From Gordionus sp. m RMFG-2023 (lineage: Eukaryota; Nematomorpha; Gordioida; Chordodea; Parachordodidae), in assembly GCF_954871325.1 (NCBI RefSeq), contig NC_088778.1:7597743-7661742 (forward strand): a stretch of DNA of 64,000 nt, in the 5' to 3' direction. The notes under the pieces were generated by a model. The model did no database searches. It was not told the DNA's origin and was given only the letters and a program-made list of their open reading frames with translations. Shown here piece by piece: positions 23,201 through 33,837 of this stretch. Position 1 is the stretch's first letter. Each line of letters opens with the position of its first letter. The position numbers and the translations under genes were made by a program.

Positions 23201-26200
23201 CCCGATGCGAATTTATTTAAATATATAAAAATTTTAATTTTTTTTTTATTGTAAAAGAAATACTCTACAGATAAAAAACATTAGCGCCTTGTTTCTTGCA
23301 AGAATTTTAATATATATATCAATTTATTTAACAAAATTTAATGATATTATATTTGAAAATTTAAGCCCGACCCAGCCAAAACCTAAATTATTTTGTTTAC
23401 CGTAGCGGGCCCTACTTTAAGTTAAAAATCACGATTCTTCATAATTTCAACTTAACATAATTCGTTATTGCAATGATAACCTTACATAATACGTATTTAT
23501 TTAATAGGAGGATATTACAGTAAAATTTGTCTAATTTGGGCTCTTGATAGTTCGGAAAACTCCCTTTGACTAAAAATTTTGAGTCCAAATCAAATTCCTA
23601 TTTAACACTAAAGTCTTGATAAAATGGGCAACTTTCTAATTTAACTTAAAAATTTTCCTCCCAACGGCGCCTTAATTATACAGGTTTTACCATAAGTCTA
23701 TAAAGGATTCAACATGACCCTCTTTTAGAAATTTCTATATATGTATAATGATAATTTACAGGGTTGGGTAAAAAATGTTCAAATATTGTATTCTAATACA
23801 TCGTAGATACAAAATATTATATCTTTTTTCATAAAATATATAAGATACAAGACACCTTGGAAGAATAAATTTTTAAACAAAATTATATTTTTATAACTGT
23901 ATAATATCTGTAAAAATTTTGTATATTCAGGCAAAAAATGAACAAAACCTCTATATAATGCGATTATATAATGTATTTGTAAAAAATTTAGATCATAAGA
24001 ATAAAAACAAATATAATCAAATATAACAAAGACCTAGTTAAAATTATGAATATAAAAATAAATTTTGATATATATATATACAGATAAATCATGTTATTAA
24101 TTAATATTGTCAATTTTCAAATAATCCGTCATTTAGCCTATACCGGTGGAGGAATAAGTCACATTAACAAAACTTAATAAATGAAGAAGATGGTTAAACG
24201 ATATTTGTGTTAAAAGATACTTTTTAATTCATAGTTATATGATAGTTGGTAGAAGTCCCCCCCCCCCCAAAGAAAATTTGCCTGTTCTCGTAAATCATTT
24301 TAAGCTATTAAAATTTCCCCTCTATTATTTTCCCATATATTTTAAAGTTCCTTCAAACTTTTTACACTCTAGCCTCTTTGTTATAATGATGAAATGTTTT
24401 TACAAATTCCTTCTCATACTCCACCCCCTTTAATTTCAATGCCGATATTGTGTCAACTCCTCCCCCCCCCCCCCCTTATTTCTATTAGATAATATTGGCT
24501 AAACAAAAATATTTTTAAGCGGAACATTTAAAAAAATTTATAATTATTGGATTATTTATGAAGGGAATACCATTATAATTAAAAACTTGCAATTAATAAT
24601 GTGGGAATATAGCTGCTGAAGGTGATAAGATTTTTGAGGGGAGGGGGTTTCCAGATTCTATTATGTAGACGCTGACTGGTTGCAGGTATAGAACAAGTCT
24701 AGTGAGTTCCAATAGCTTCTTTCCCCAAAAGTTAGCATACATCCTGTTCTGGTATAGTATGTTGGCTGAGTAAAATATCGCCACCTTGCTCTAGATTACT
24801 ACTGAAATTATAATCGTTGCTTGAAAGGGAATGTTTACAAGCTATTTTAGCAGTATATAAATTGGATGTTTGCCCATTATCCTGACACACTGCATTTATA
24901 TAATGCTTTATAAATTTTCTAAAAATTGTAGAATTCAATAAATATTCTGAAAAAATTTTAAGATTTTGAAATACCATTATATTAATTTTATTTAAAACTT
25001 AATATTAAAATGAAAGGAAATGGCACCATATTAAGCATCGAAAACGTTAACTATATGGATACTGGCGCTTACACTTGCCAATTCACTAATAGGGCCGGTA
25101 CAAGCAAAGCCCATTCTGATTTATTCGTCGTTGAAGATCCCACCATGAATTTCGATTATGGTTTAAACCCTTTTTTTTGTTCAGCTTACTTATATTATAT
25201 ATAATTTTTCAATAATTTTTGGTTAAGCATGTAAAGAAAGTGGTTATACTATATATTAAGTAAGATTGTTTTATTTAAGTGTAGATGTATGCTAGTAATG
25301 TTAGACGGCTCGATTTTAAAAACATTTAACACAATATTTTAGCCAAAAAATATTACGCAAGCCCGGAGATTTAGCTCATAGGTGGTAGGTTTATGCGTCT
25401 ATTGACAAAAATCGTTTGAATATTTTTTGGCTAAAAGCACTATCTCTTTTAATGTTCATAAAAGTCGACAATTTTATTAGGTTAATCAAAAGACTCAAAC
25501 TTTTTTTGAAAAATAATATGTCTTATGTATTTTTATGTACTTATAGAAGAACAAAGACACGTCGATAAACACGACCTTTATATATTTGATGAATCGGGCT
25601 TGAAAATATATGATCCCCAAGAATGCAAATTGAGGGACAGAATTCGGCACAACTCCAAAATATCCATTTTAAATTATTCCTTGGATAAAGACCTATACGC
25701 CAATCATATCAATCACGATTCCAAGAATGATAACGGTAGCCCTGCTTTAGAGAGAAACGATTTGTCTCGCTATTATTTATGCAAAATGAGCACAAAATGT
25801 CTATGGGGACCGGCTGTAAATGTTCGAAACAAATTCATGTACGTTTTACAGAAAGATGTCAACAGGATCATCATATTTGACATAATCGGGAAAAAGTTTA
25901 TAGAGGTATATATATTGAAATTTTATTCTCTCTTAATATTTTGAGGTTAAATATATATAAATATCTACAGGAATTAATGGTAGATATAAATCCACTTCAA
26001 CTGAAATACGTTTCGAACGTCGATCAAGTTTGGGTCATCAGTGAGCCTCATAGAGGAAATATATCTAGGCCAAGGTTAAAAGGATTGCAGGTCATAAGGG
26101 AAGCATCTAAATCTGGAACACACAATATCATTCATACAGAACCCATAGAAGAACATTTCGACGAAGTTAATATGAAAGAATAAAATAATGTTTTTTTTTA

Positions 26201-29200
26201 TATAAAATAAATAAAGTTTACACCACATTTATTATATCAAGTGGTGTTGGCAAAGGGCTCGATTTGAGGCAATAAAAACGGCCTCATTATGCAAGCATGA
26301 AGATTTTGGTCATAGATAGCACAAAGGTTGGGACATCTATTAGCGAAATCTCGGGGTTTAGCCAATATTTTTTAGGATACAATATTGAGTTAGCGATTTT
26401 TAAAAAATCGTAACAAATCGAGCCATTTAACAACACTGATATCTATACTACACCATTTTTCTATAAAACAAAATTCTCTTAAAATTTAAACATTTTTTAC
26501 TCACTATATTTCCTAAATCTTAATCTATCCACAAATACAAATTTTATAAAATGAACGGGGAAAAAATTAAAATTTACTAATTAAAATATGCATTTTTATA
26601 TATTATATTATATCAAATTTTAAGTTTTATTTTTCTATAAAGCTAAGTCCAAATTATCAAAAATAATTATGATTAACAAACATTTGAAACTTTATAGAAA
26701 AAATATATAGGGGAAATGTGCTATGAATGGCCATGTTTTTGCTTTTTTGAATAAAAAGGTATTAAAATTTATGTTTGACCAAACAAATTTTATATCAATG
26801 TGTAACCTAAATATTAATTTTTAAAATAAAATTTGAATCAAAGATATATTATAATACTTTATGAGCTAAATGAGATTATGTAAGTTGTTATGTATTGACT
26901 GGCCATATACTATACTATGTGTTAACTGGCCATAATATATTATTTAAGAATTTTATTATAAATATGAAATAATACAATATGAAATACTTGTAAAAGACCT
27001 ATATTGATATATTTCTACATTTTTTAGTTATATAAAAAATTAATTATACACTAATTTAATTAGTATTAAAATCTCAATTTATTACCACATCTATTAAATG
27101 ATAATATTATAAATTAATATCTTAATTATCATTTTACTAAACATTCTTAAGCTTGTTCATCATTTTATTTCACCAAATGTTGTTTTGCAAGAGCTTTTCA
27201 TTTTAATAAGAATATGTGAATGTACGAGTAGCCAATCAATACATGGCAAGTCAATACTCACCTCTCTATTATTATTAAGCACCTTATATGTCTATTAAAT
27301 AAAGCTTTTAAAGTCTAATTTTTTGTGTGAATAATGCTAAATGCCTAAGGATAATATTTATATAAAATATCAGTAATCTAAATTAGTAATTTTTTCACCA
27401 AACAAAAAAATGTGTAACGTGATTTTTCCAGAAAGAGTACTTAAAACAGTTTATTGAAATATTTTTTTATTGAATTGCTCTATTCAATAAATAAACTTAG
27501 GTAAGGTACATATCATAAATATACACATTTGACCAATTTTGAGAGATATTGATCCAATAGATAAAAAGTTAAAGGGTGGTGGCCAGTCTTCACACATGGC
27601 AATTTAAGGCACATTTCCCCTACATATATAAGTTTTTTTTATATAAAAATCCAAATATGTCCAAAATATAATTCTAGAAAATAATAAAAACTTAACATAT
27701 GATCTCATTAAAATTTTAAAATTCGAAAGTTTAGCCTAAACTGAAAAAAAATAAAATTTATAATCAAACTGAAGAAAGCATTCACTTATTGTCCATAATT
27801 CGATTTTTTAAAAAAAATTATTTTTAATGGTGGACATAGGTCACGGATGTTTTTTTACCGGATTCTATGGAAGATAAAATAATTCAAGCGAGATTTGGAT
27901 ACACAACTCATAGTGACAAAATGCGACTTTACAAATTAGACCTACGATACTTTAAATATGTTAGTATAATTGACTTAAGTCCACATCAATGTCTACCTCA
28001 AAATGTAGCCTTTTACATCTACGGTAACATTTTTTTTAAGTCCGTACATTATAATTTAGGACTAAATAAATATTTTTTAAATGAAAACGAATTTAAACAA
28101 ATCCCACTAAATAAAAGATAATAATTAAAACATGTGCAGGAGGCTTTATAATAGTGAGATGCTTCAACACCATGGGCTACGATAAAGGATATTTATTGAT
28201 AGATATTCTGAGCGACGCCGTAATCAAGTACCAAGCAGACGTGCATGGAATCCCACTGGTCTCTCCCGATCAATCATATTTGGCATCGGTAGATGAAAAG
28301 ACAAGAATTATCAAATTTCATCAGCTTGATCAAATCAATGGTATTTTACCATATTATAATTCATCTATTTTTTTTACATAATATATCAATATAGTCAAAC
28401 CTTGATATGGTTCTCCAATCCCATTATTTGATTATAAAACTTCACATGGATAAATTAATAAAAAAAGGTCTCAAATACCTTTTCGATATTGTTGCTCCCA
28501 TAAATCCTGACGTTCGTATTTTCCATGCTTCCTATAACTTGGGCACATTTGATTTACTTTTCGCCTCGAACCAACAAAATGGGATTGTGGTATTCAACGT
28601 GATCAATAGGTCAAGTTTCGATATAATCAACGATTATTCACTCACCCTCGAAACATCGATGAATAAGAAAGAAAAGTTTGAAACCCTTACCGTAATTTAT
28701 CTTTATAAACAAAGAATTAATTGTAGATATATCAGAGACCTGTACTAATTTTTTTAAAATATATTTTCTCTATTTTTTAATTTTTATTGATATTGATGGC
28801 TATTTAAAATATTTCGTTCTATAATATACATTCAGGCCCGACACGGGTATTAAAAAAAATATTAAGGCCCCTGGTTTATTTATAAAAGTTAAATTAGGAC
28901 CCATCCCTTGAGGCTTGAAGATCTCTGAGATATATATTTGAAAATATACTAATCAGTAACAATTCGGAACTAAAATAATTAATATATACTTATAACCTCT
29001 ATATAATATAATATCACTTTAGACGCAACGCCATTGACAATTACAGAAATTCGCCCTATAATAAAGGTGGATCAGGAAATAAAATTCATTCCGCAAGACC
29101 CCGTACCAACATATCTCTCAGCTCTAGTGGGGTCTTCGGCAATTATGTAGCATTAAAAAATTCTAACCCTTATAACAAAATAATTCTATTGGACGTCGTC

Positions 29201-29278
29201 AATAAACGCGTTCATTGCCAGATAGATGATATCATTGGACAGGAAGAATACACAGCGATTCAGTGGTCACTTTCTTAA
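19477..29278 (+). CDS. Follistatin-related protein (FSTL4/5 type), 14 exons
   Basis: Fourteen exons join in phase to about 1,170 codons ending in TAA; 5' exon(s) with the signal peptide are missing. Order: a long charged, disordered N-terminal segment; a reduced Kazal/follistatin module (ICGSD, CEL..ACL, NC; 20130-20232); a polar linker; two EF-hand loops (DTNGDNFLTPKE at 21407 and DRNKDSMMDLSE at 21542), both with Ca2+ ligands at 1, 3, 5, 9 and 12; Ig1; Ig2 (IMC, VKWYKN, DTGAYTC); then the beta-propeller-like C-terminal half (CLWGPAVNV, DQVWVIS, CLPQNVAF, SGVFGNYV, RVHCQI) that matches vertebrate FSTL4/5 from end to end. These are secreted, calcium-binding extracellular glycoproteins, mainly neural; their mechanism is poorly known. 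Longer than human FSTL5 (847 aa) through the N-terminal segment and the linker. Ig1 has Tyr where its second Cys should be. Most borders are firm; those at exon 4/5 and 13/14 are ambiguous. Confidence 0.92.
20607..20958 (+). CDS. FSTL exon 2: polar linker
   Basis: Entry after TACGAG in phase 0 (the only in-phase AG), exit phase 1 before GTAAAT. Mostly hydrophilic; the YNQVKAMLFKDK segment corresponds to YSKVKNMLLDL of vertebrate FSTL5, just before the EF-hands. Confidence 0.7.
21124..21222 (+). CDS. FSTL exon 3: pre-EF-hand helix
   Basis: 99 bases, phase 1 to phase 1. Acceptor TTTAAAG, donor GTGAAA. Reads SKSFKDVGYNAFKQWLVDYY then RREFIDGNDPFA. Not part of any long open frame on its own; found by phase matching. 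Confidence 0.75.
21366..21598 (+). CDS. FSTL exon 4: EF-hand pair
   Basis: Acceptor TGCTAG, entry phase 1. Two full 12-residue Ca2+ loops (21407-21442 and 21542-21577). The end is uncertain: GTAGCA at 21599 (phase 0) or GTTTAG at 21594 (phase 1). Confidence 0.85.
21599..22275. other. FSTL intron 4, AT-rich
   Basis: Nothing recognised beyond AT-rich intron; poly(T) and poly(A) runs. Confidence 0.5.
22276..22404 (+). CDS. FSTL exon 5: Ig1, first half
   Basis: Reads EVKFAQVGSNLKLKCGAKF then ASIIWKRYDVEL, the B-strand Cys and C-strand Trp of an Ig domain. Donor GTTATA. Start ambiguous: 22276 (phase 0), 22274 or 22244 (phase 1), to be paired with the matching donor of exon 4. Confidence 0.82.
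22553..22788 (+). CDS. FSTL exon 6: Ig1 second half, Ig2 start
   Basis: Acceptor TTATTAG, exit phase 2 before GTATTG. FPDGSLYLMNAQMEMAGNYS then Y at the place of the usual F-strand Cys; continues into Ig2 with SVRIMCQSDSYPGYESVKW. Confidence 0.9.
22855..23006 (+). CDS. FSTL exon 7: Ig2 middle
   Basis: Entry phase 2 completes the TGG Trp codon, then YKNEKLIRRNVSVVEVNDF; exit phase 1 before GTACTG. Longer between the Trp and the second Cys than a minimal Ig domain. Confidence 0.85.
23007..25016. other. FSTL intron 7: GC-motif repeat, C-runs, antisense frame
   Basis: Two-kilobase intron. At 23090-23410 a repeat scrap with CCCGGCCCTCTCGGCCCG at one end and GCCCGACCCAGCC / AGCGGGCCC at the other. 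C-runs at 24257-24268 (12) and 24462-24475 (14). A - strand coding-like stretch lies at 24593-24977. Confidence 0.45.
24593..24977 (-). other. Antisense coding-like stretch inside FSTL intron 7
   Basis: The - strand is open in two overlapping frames over less AT-rich sequence: one frame from ATG at 24977 reads about 80 residues (KFIKHYINAVCQDNGQTSNL, LEQGGDILLSQHTIPEQDV), the other continues NRMYANFWGKKLLELTRLVL. A GT donor after GAACAGGAT could link elsewhere. No family recognised. It may be an exon of a nested gene, a retrocopy or an old transposon frame. Confidence 0.25.
25017..25160 (+). CDS. FSTL exon 8: Ig2 end
   Basis: Phase 1 in and out. NGTILSIENVNYMDTGAYTC then FTNRAGTSKAHSDLFVVED closely follows the vertebrate FSTL Ig2 end (YEDTGAYTC, SSLFVED). 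Confidence 0.93.
25294..25485. mobile_element. Palindromic hAT-type MITE, copy 3 (decayed)
   Basis: Starts TAGTAATGTTAGACGGCTCG and carries AATATTTTAGCCAAAAAATA and the central AGATTTAGCTCATAGGTGG; the right arm is rearranged. Lies in FSTL intron 8, about 60 bases before exon 9. Confidence 0.6.
25547..25905 (+). CDS. FSTL exon 9: start of C-terminal repeat region
   Basis: Acceptor CTTATAG, donor GTATAT, phase 1 to 0. LYIFDESGLKIYDPQEC and KCLWGPAVNVRNKFMYVLQK match YVFYEDGIKVIQPIEC and CVWASAVNVKDKFIYVAQ of human FSTL5. Confidence 0.93.
25971..26165 (+). CDS. FSTL exon 10
   Basis: Acceptor TCTACAG, phase 0 both ends, donor GTTAAT. VSNVDQVWVISEPHRG, LKGLQVIREA and HNIIHTEPIEEHFDE match DQVWVLSWG, LQVITLA and HTIHTQPVGKQFDR of human FSTL5. 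Confidence 0.92.
26242..26438. mobile_element. Palindromic hAT-type MITE, copy 4
   Basis: In FSTL intron 10. Left TGGTGTTGGCAAAGGGCTCG, right CGAGCCATTTAACAACACTG. Flanks ATATCAAG and ATATCTAT share the first five bases of a possible 8-bp duplication. Confidence 0.7.
26710..27620. mobile_element. TA-flanked element with TGGCCA motifs, copy 1
   Basis: 911 bp between TA dinucleotides, with inverted ends GGGGAAATGTGC...GCACATTTCCCC. Subterminal and internal sequence repeats the palindrome TGGCCA in contexts such as TTAACTGGCCA and ATTGACTGGCCAT. No transposase frame. A second copy in the opposite direction lies at 35933-36841. TA flanks suggest Tc1/mariner-type mobilisation. In FSTL intron 10. 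Confidence 0.75.
27840..28023 (+). CDS. FSTL exon 11
   Basis: Acceptor GACATAG. Starts VTDVFLPDSMED ahead of ARFGYTTHSDKMRLYKLDLR and CLPQNVAFYIYG. Exit phase 1 before GTAACA. Confidence 0.92.
28140..28340 (+). CDS. FSTL exon 12
   Basis: Acceptor TGTGCAG, phase 1 in and out. GYDKGYLLIDILSDAVIKY and VHGIPLVSPDQSYLASVDEK match the [20 protein letters not shown] part of human FSTL5. Confidence 0.92.
28468..28675 (+). CDS. FSTL exon 13
   Basis: Acceptor AAAAAAG, entry phase 1. LKYLFDIVAPINPDVRIFHA then TFDLLFASNQQNGIVVFNVI. The last exon needs a phase-2 donor here; GTTTGA at 28676 fits best, GTCAAG near 28610 is a shorter option. Confidence 0.82.
29023..29278 (+). CDS. FSTL last exon
   Basis: Acceptor CACTTTAG, entry phase 2. 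RNAIDNYRNSPYN, SGVFGNYVAL, NKIILLDVVNKRVHCQI and the terminal TAIQWSLS align with NRKNRQIQDSGLFGQYLM, DGRLNKLNCEI and NTVIWVGDA of human FSTL5. TAA at 29276. Confidence 0.92.
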
Positions 29279-29282
29279 TAAA
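29277..29282 (+). promoter_or_regulatory. AATAAA overlapping the FSTL stop codon
   Basis: The stop codon TAA runs into AATAAA; if used as the poly(A) signal the 3' UTR would be only some tens of bases. Confidence 0.35.
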
Positions 29283-29392
29283 TTTTTTTTTAACCTTAAT
29301 CGTCCAATTTTTTTTTTACTTTTCGTTAGCTACTAATCTATTTTTGGCCCAACTTTCCAGAAAACAACTAAATATTGCTCGAAATAAGGCTG

Positions 29393-29570
29393 GTGGGATC
29401 CAATCCGGCACGATTTGTTAGCTGATCGATTTTTAAACTCTGTATATGAGATCAATTTTTCTTCATTAAAATTAATAATTCTTGGATCATTATCGTGTAT
29501 GGAATTGTAAATCCATAAACAAGATTCTAAAAATCGATCAGCTGTTAAATCTTGCCATATCGGATCCCAC
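29393..29570. repeat. Foldback, 48-50-bp arms, just after FSTL
   Basis: Left arm GTGGGATCCAATCCGGCACG... and right arm ...CTTGCCATATCGGATCCCAC are inverted copies sharing GTGGGATCC and CAGCTGATCGATTTTTA-type blocks; spacer about 80 bases. Starts about 115 bases after the FSTL stop codon. Confidence 0.7.
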
Positions 29571-29830
29571 AAAGAATGCAGCCTAAAGCAAAAAAAAGAG
29601 TAAAATGGATAAATATTACGGCTTTACTTTGTAATAATTTTATAAACAATTTTTTTTTTGAAAGTAATTTTTTTAATTTTAAACTAATGTATTATTATTA
29701 TATTTTATTTTTTAAATTCTCAAAAGTGATAACATGTTTTTAAAAAATAAACATTTTTAAAACTTAATTTTTAATGTCCCATTTATGGTAATACTCTCTT
29801 TTATAAAAGAAAGAGGAGATTACTTGTAGT

Positions 29831-30057
29831 TAGTGTTGTTTAAAAGCCCGATATGGGTCGATTTTTCAAAACGGCCCGATTAAGATTTTAGTTAAAATAT
29901 ATATTATTTAAGCATCAAGATTTGACAAATAGATGTTCAAGCAATTCTGCCAGCTATGTGCAAAATCTTTAGGCGCCTACATCATGTTATTTTGGTTATA
30001 ATTTTAATCGGACCGTATTTTTTAAATGGATCCGAATTGGGCTTTTTAACAATACTA
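29831..30057. mobile_element. Palindromic hAT-type MITE, copy 5
   Basis: Starts TAGTGTTGTTTAAAAGCCCG and ends GCTTTTTAACAATACTA. Flanks CTTGTAGT and CTTTTAGT agree at 7 of 8 positions. Confidence 0.78.
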
Positions 30058-30059
30058 CT

Positions 30060-31900
30060 TTTAGTCATTAACATTCTTATTTTTTTTTAAATTTAACTTT
30101 AACATAATTTTTATACTCAATATAAATAAGTGATAATAATTAGATTAGACATAATTATTATATATGTAATTCAAAATTATTTTACAAAGCTTCGACTTTA
30201 TTTATATCGCTTTCTTATTTATTTGTACAATATACATAATTTTTATATTTATCCCAAGAAGGTTCCCGATGCATTTTTTTTTATAAAAAAAGAAAACAAA
30301 TAAATTTTATCATTTTCAAGTTTCTTTTCTTTTTTGTTAAATCAATGTAGTAGTTATACTTTTATATATATAGAAAAATTTATAAAAAATATAAATAAAA
30401 CTTTACTTCATAAATTTCGATGTATAAATTAAAGTTCCTTATTTATTAGCAAAAAAGTTAAAAGACCTAACTAAATAAAAATAACCGGGCCGATGACCTA
30501 TATCAAATTACCTATGTCAATTTTTTTTAAGTTACTAAGAAACCTTTATTTAATGGAGATTATGGGTCAATTGAGAAACTATTTTATAAATAACAGAACA
30601 GATGATTTTAAAGAGGGAAAGGGGGTAAATAATGAGCTGGATATTATTAAGAAAATATTTCAAAAGACAACCAGGATTGAGGAAAGTGGAAACATAGAAA
30701 TATTTTTGTCCTTAACAAATTTTAAAGTTTTAGGTCTCTATATTAGCAGGGTAAGTAATTTGCCTCCATATATTTTTCGGGGGAGGAGGGTAGGTTCATG
30801 GGGGCGTACGCAATTAAATTTTGGAGATTAGGGAGAAATATAGGTCTATTTTTGCCTCCAGTTTTTTTCCTTTCACCAAAACGCTGCCCCACATCCTCTC
30901 TCAAAAATTGGATATATCTATCATTATTTAAAAAAGGTTTTGTATCAAAGTAATAATAAATGTAGCCTTGACTTGAATTTGTAAAAAAAAAAGGTGCATT
31001 ATCGTTAAAAAACAAAAATATTTATATATAAAAATTCTCCCTTTTTAGTATTTATAATACATTTGTTCTAATTATAATCGTATGATATACTTGACCAAAA
31101 ATTTCAAAAATAGAAATATGTAAGGTTAATAATCTATAAATCTAACAAAAATATTTACATACTAATGTTAATAACACTAGTGTCACTAGCCCTTACAAAT
31201 CAGGAAGCTCAAAAATATTATAATTTTTTGGGCTAATATTTTCAAAATTATCCTTTTTTAGATATTTAAAAAAAATGTTTTAGGAGGATTTTCAAATTTT
31301 TTAGGGGGCTCGAGCCTTTGTGTTATACTCTCTCCCACCCTCTAGTGGATCTTATATACAAGAGGAAAATGAAATAGCTAAGTCTTCTGTGCATCGATAA
31401 TGCAATTGTGTGGCTTAATCAAATTTCTAAAGCAAAACTTATTTCTAAACTTAATTACAACCCAAGGTTTTTGGATTGTGTAAATTTTTTTTATTCATCC
31501 TGAATCTATTGTTCAGGGAATTATAGAGTGTATTCTCCAAGTATTCTTGGAGCATGGCACCCCACTCTTGTTGCGTGTTGGAAGAGGGAATAATATATAA
31601 ATGGATTACCATAAATCCCATGTTACACTAATGTGAAAATCGATATTATGTATGGACGGTTATAATAATAGTTGATAATTGTCTTGATGAAATAAAAGCA
31701 TAGATAGTTTCCTTATTCACAAAAAAATAAAACAAATTTTAGATATTTTATACTTTATAATAACGCCGACTACCCTTGAATAATTACTATAACATTAAGC
31801 TATTAGAAAAACTGTTGTATACATTCATGGGCCTTTATTATTAATATAATAGGATGCAGAATATTAGCTTTATTTTAATCCTAAGACTTTTATAACTTTA
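30060..31900. other. Intergenic with repeat scraps
   Basis: Apart from the candidate exon, AT-rich. A patch at about 31180-31330 (CACTAGCCCTTACA ... GGGGGGCTCGAGCC) resembles patches at 32377-32450 and 33160-33260 and is probably part of one old repeat family. Confidence 0.4.
30493..30750 (+). other. Candidate isolated exon with a GTAAGT donor
   Basis: Open from ATG 30493 for 86 codons; the less AT-rich part reads RTDDFKEGKGVNNELDIIKK and ends VLGLYISR directly before GTAAGT, a perfect donor, in phase 0. Protein-like composition, but no family was recognised and no partner exon was found downstream. Confidence 0.25.
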
Positions 31901-31901
31901 T

Positions 31902-32598
31902 CAGGTGCGTAGCTAGGGGGTGGGGGTACTCAACCCAACTCTGTATATATTCTAAACAACTTATTTATAATAAAATATTCATGAAGAAATATAAAAAGTT
32001 TTGAATTGTAAAAGTATCTTTAATTTAAAAAATAACCATTTTGGTATCACACTTTTGTTACAAATCTTGACGCAAATATTTGTTAATCGTCATATGACTA
32101 CCAGATATATGTTAGCGTCGATGTGTCATTTTTTCAACTTCAAACCATTTTTTAAGCTCGTTTTATAAATTTAAAATCTTATTTTAATGGAAATATATTC
32201 TAACATGTTTAGAATACCTATAATTTTAAAAATTCTCATATTAGTAAAAAAAAAAGAAGGTGTAATTCTATCTATGAAGGAAAAAAAAATTCTATCTGAA
32301 ATTAGCATATTAAAAGTAATTCTCTAAAATATGTAAAAAAAGAAAGAATTTTATCTAAAAAAGTCAATATTTTAAAGAGGGCTCTTCAAAGTTTCCAGGA
32401 GGCTTGAGCTCCTACGAACCTTTTCATAATGACGCTACACTGCCTACTAATTTGCATATACATATAATATCTTTAAAAATATTAAGCTTAATATTTTGAA
32501 TGATGATTAGTTCTAATATTTATCAATATTCGAAAAAAATCATTTCAATTTTTTTAAAAAAATTACTCTTACGTAGAAAATTCTTGGCTACGCGCCTA
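31902..32598. mobile_element. MITE with GCGTAGCTAGGGGG end
   Basis: Left end CAGGTGCGTAGCTAGGGGG, right end TTGGCTACGCGCCTA, inverted with respect to each other over about 15 bases. About 700 bp, no coding frame. An inner patch (32377-32453) has GAGGCTTGAGCTCC and GACGCTACACTGCC and may be a nested scrap. No clear target duplication. Confidence 0.5.
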
Positions 32599-33605
32599 CA
32601 AATGTATACCTGAAATAAAATTTATTGATTATGGATAACTAGCTATTAAAAGCCAAATATTTAAGCTATCATTTTTCGTGATGTAAAATAATTTAGCCTA
32701 GCTAAGTAATAAAAAATATATTATACTTTAGAAAAATTATTCAATTTGCTTAAAGATGCTACCATAATTGAAGTGTTGAATATTTTGCCAGCTCAAATTT
32801 TTATATTTAAAGGTTTGCAAAGGATTATCCCCATTTTTTTCTATATGTTTCAAACAATTTATAAAACTATGCCAGGGTAAATAAATATTATATTTATTAT
32901 TATCACCTAAAATTTCAATTTTTGTTTTTGCAATCTAACAAAATCGAATCATAAGCATTACTCTGAATTCCGCTGAATATGAATTCAGGGTTACGCTGGT
33001 AAAAATTTATACATTCTCATAATTCACTTCTTTAAAGTAAAGTAGCTCAAATATTCTGCAATAAAAAATAGGGGACAAATAGATAAAGCATATAAAGGTT
33101 GCATTAAAATTTATGAATTTTTTTAGAAAACATATTTGAAACGTTGAGTTTAGTAGGATCACTAGGGTGAGCAAGAAATCGAGCCCCCAAAAATTTGAAG
33201 AGCCCCATGAAAATTGAAAATAATTTTACAAAAATATCCTGAGATTGTAAGGGCTGTGACGCCCCTGATTGAGTTATTTTGGAATTTAGATTTTTTAAAT
33301 TATAAACCTAAAATATTTTATAAAAATAACTTATGTAAGCTTCAATTTAATTTTAAATTTTAAATTAGCTTATTAAATTTTAAATATCTGTATATCAGCA
33401 TATTTATAAGTCTGTAGTTTATAATTCAATTTTATCCATAAATCAGACAATAGAAACCCAAATCAGCGGTTCGGAATGTCGAGGATTAATTATAGCGTTT
33501 TGAGTTTTAATAGAAACGACAAAGAAGTGAGCCAAGACCCTCTTATACACAAAATTTTAAAAATAATAAACTAGTAAATATATTATCTGCCAGAATAATA
33601 AATCA

Positions 33606-33829
33606 TAGTGATGTAAAATCATTTTATTTGGGCCGATTTATTTAAAATGCCTAACTCAGTATTTTATCCAGAAAAATATTACGCGAGGCTGAAGATTTTG
33701 CTCATATATGGCACAAAAGTTTGGACAACTATTAGCGAAATCTCGCGGCTTAGACAATATTTTTCTGGCTAAAATATTGAGTAAGTCATTTTTAAAAATC
33801 GGCCCAAATGGAGCGATTTTGCATCACTA
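33606..33829. mobile_element. Palindromic hAT-type MITE, copy 6
   Basis: 224 bp. Starts TAGTGATGTAAAATCA and ends TTTTGCATCACTA. Flanked by perfect 8-bp direct repeats ATAAATCA (33598-33605 and 33830-33837). One of the best preserved copies. Confidence 0.88.
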
Positions 33830-33837
33830 ATAAATCA

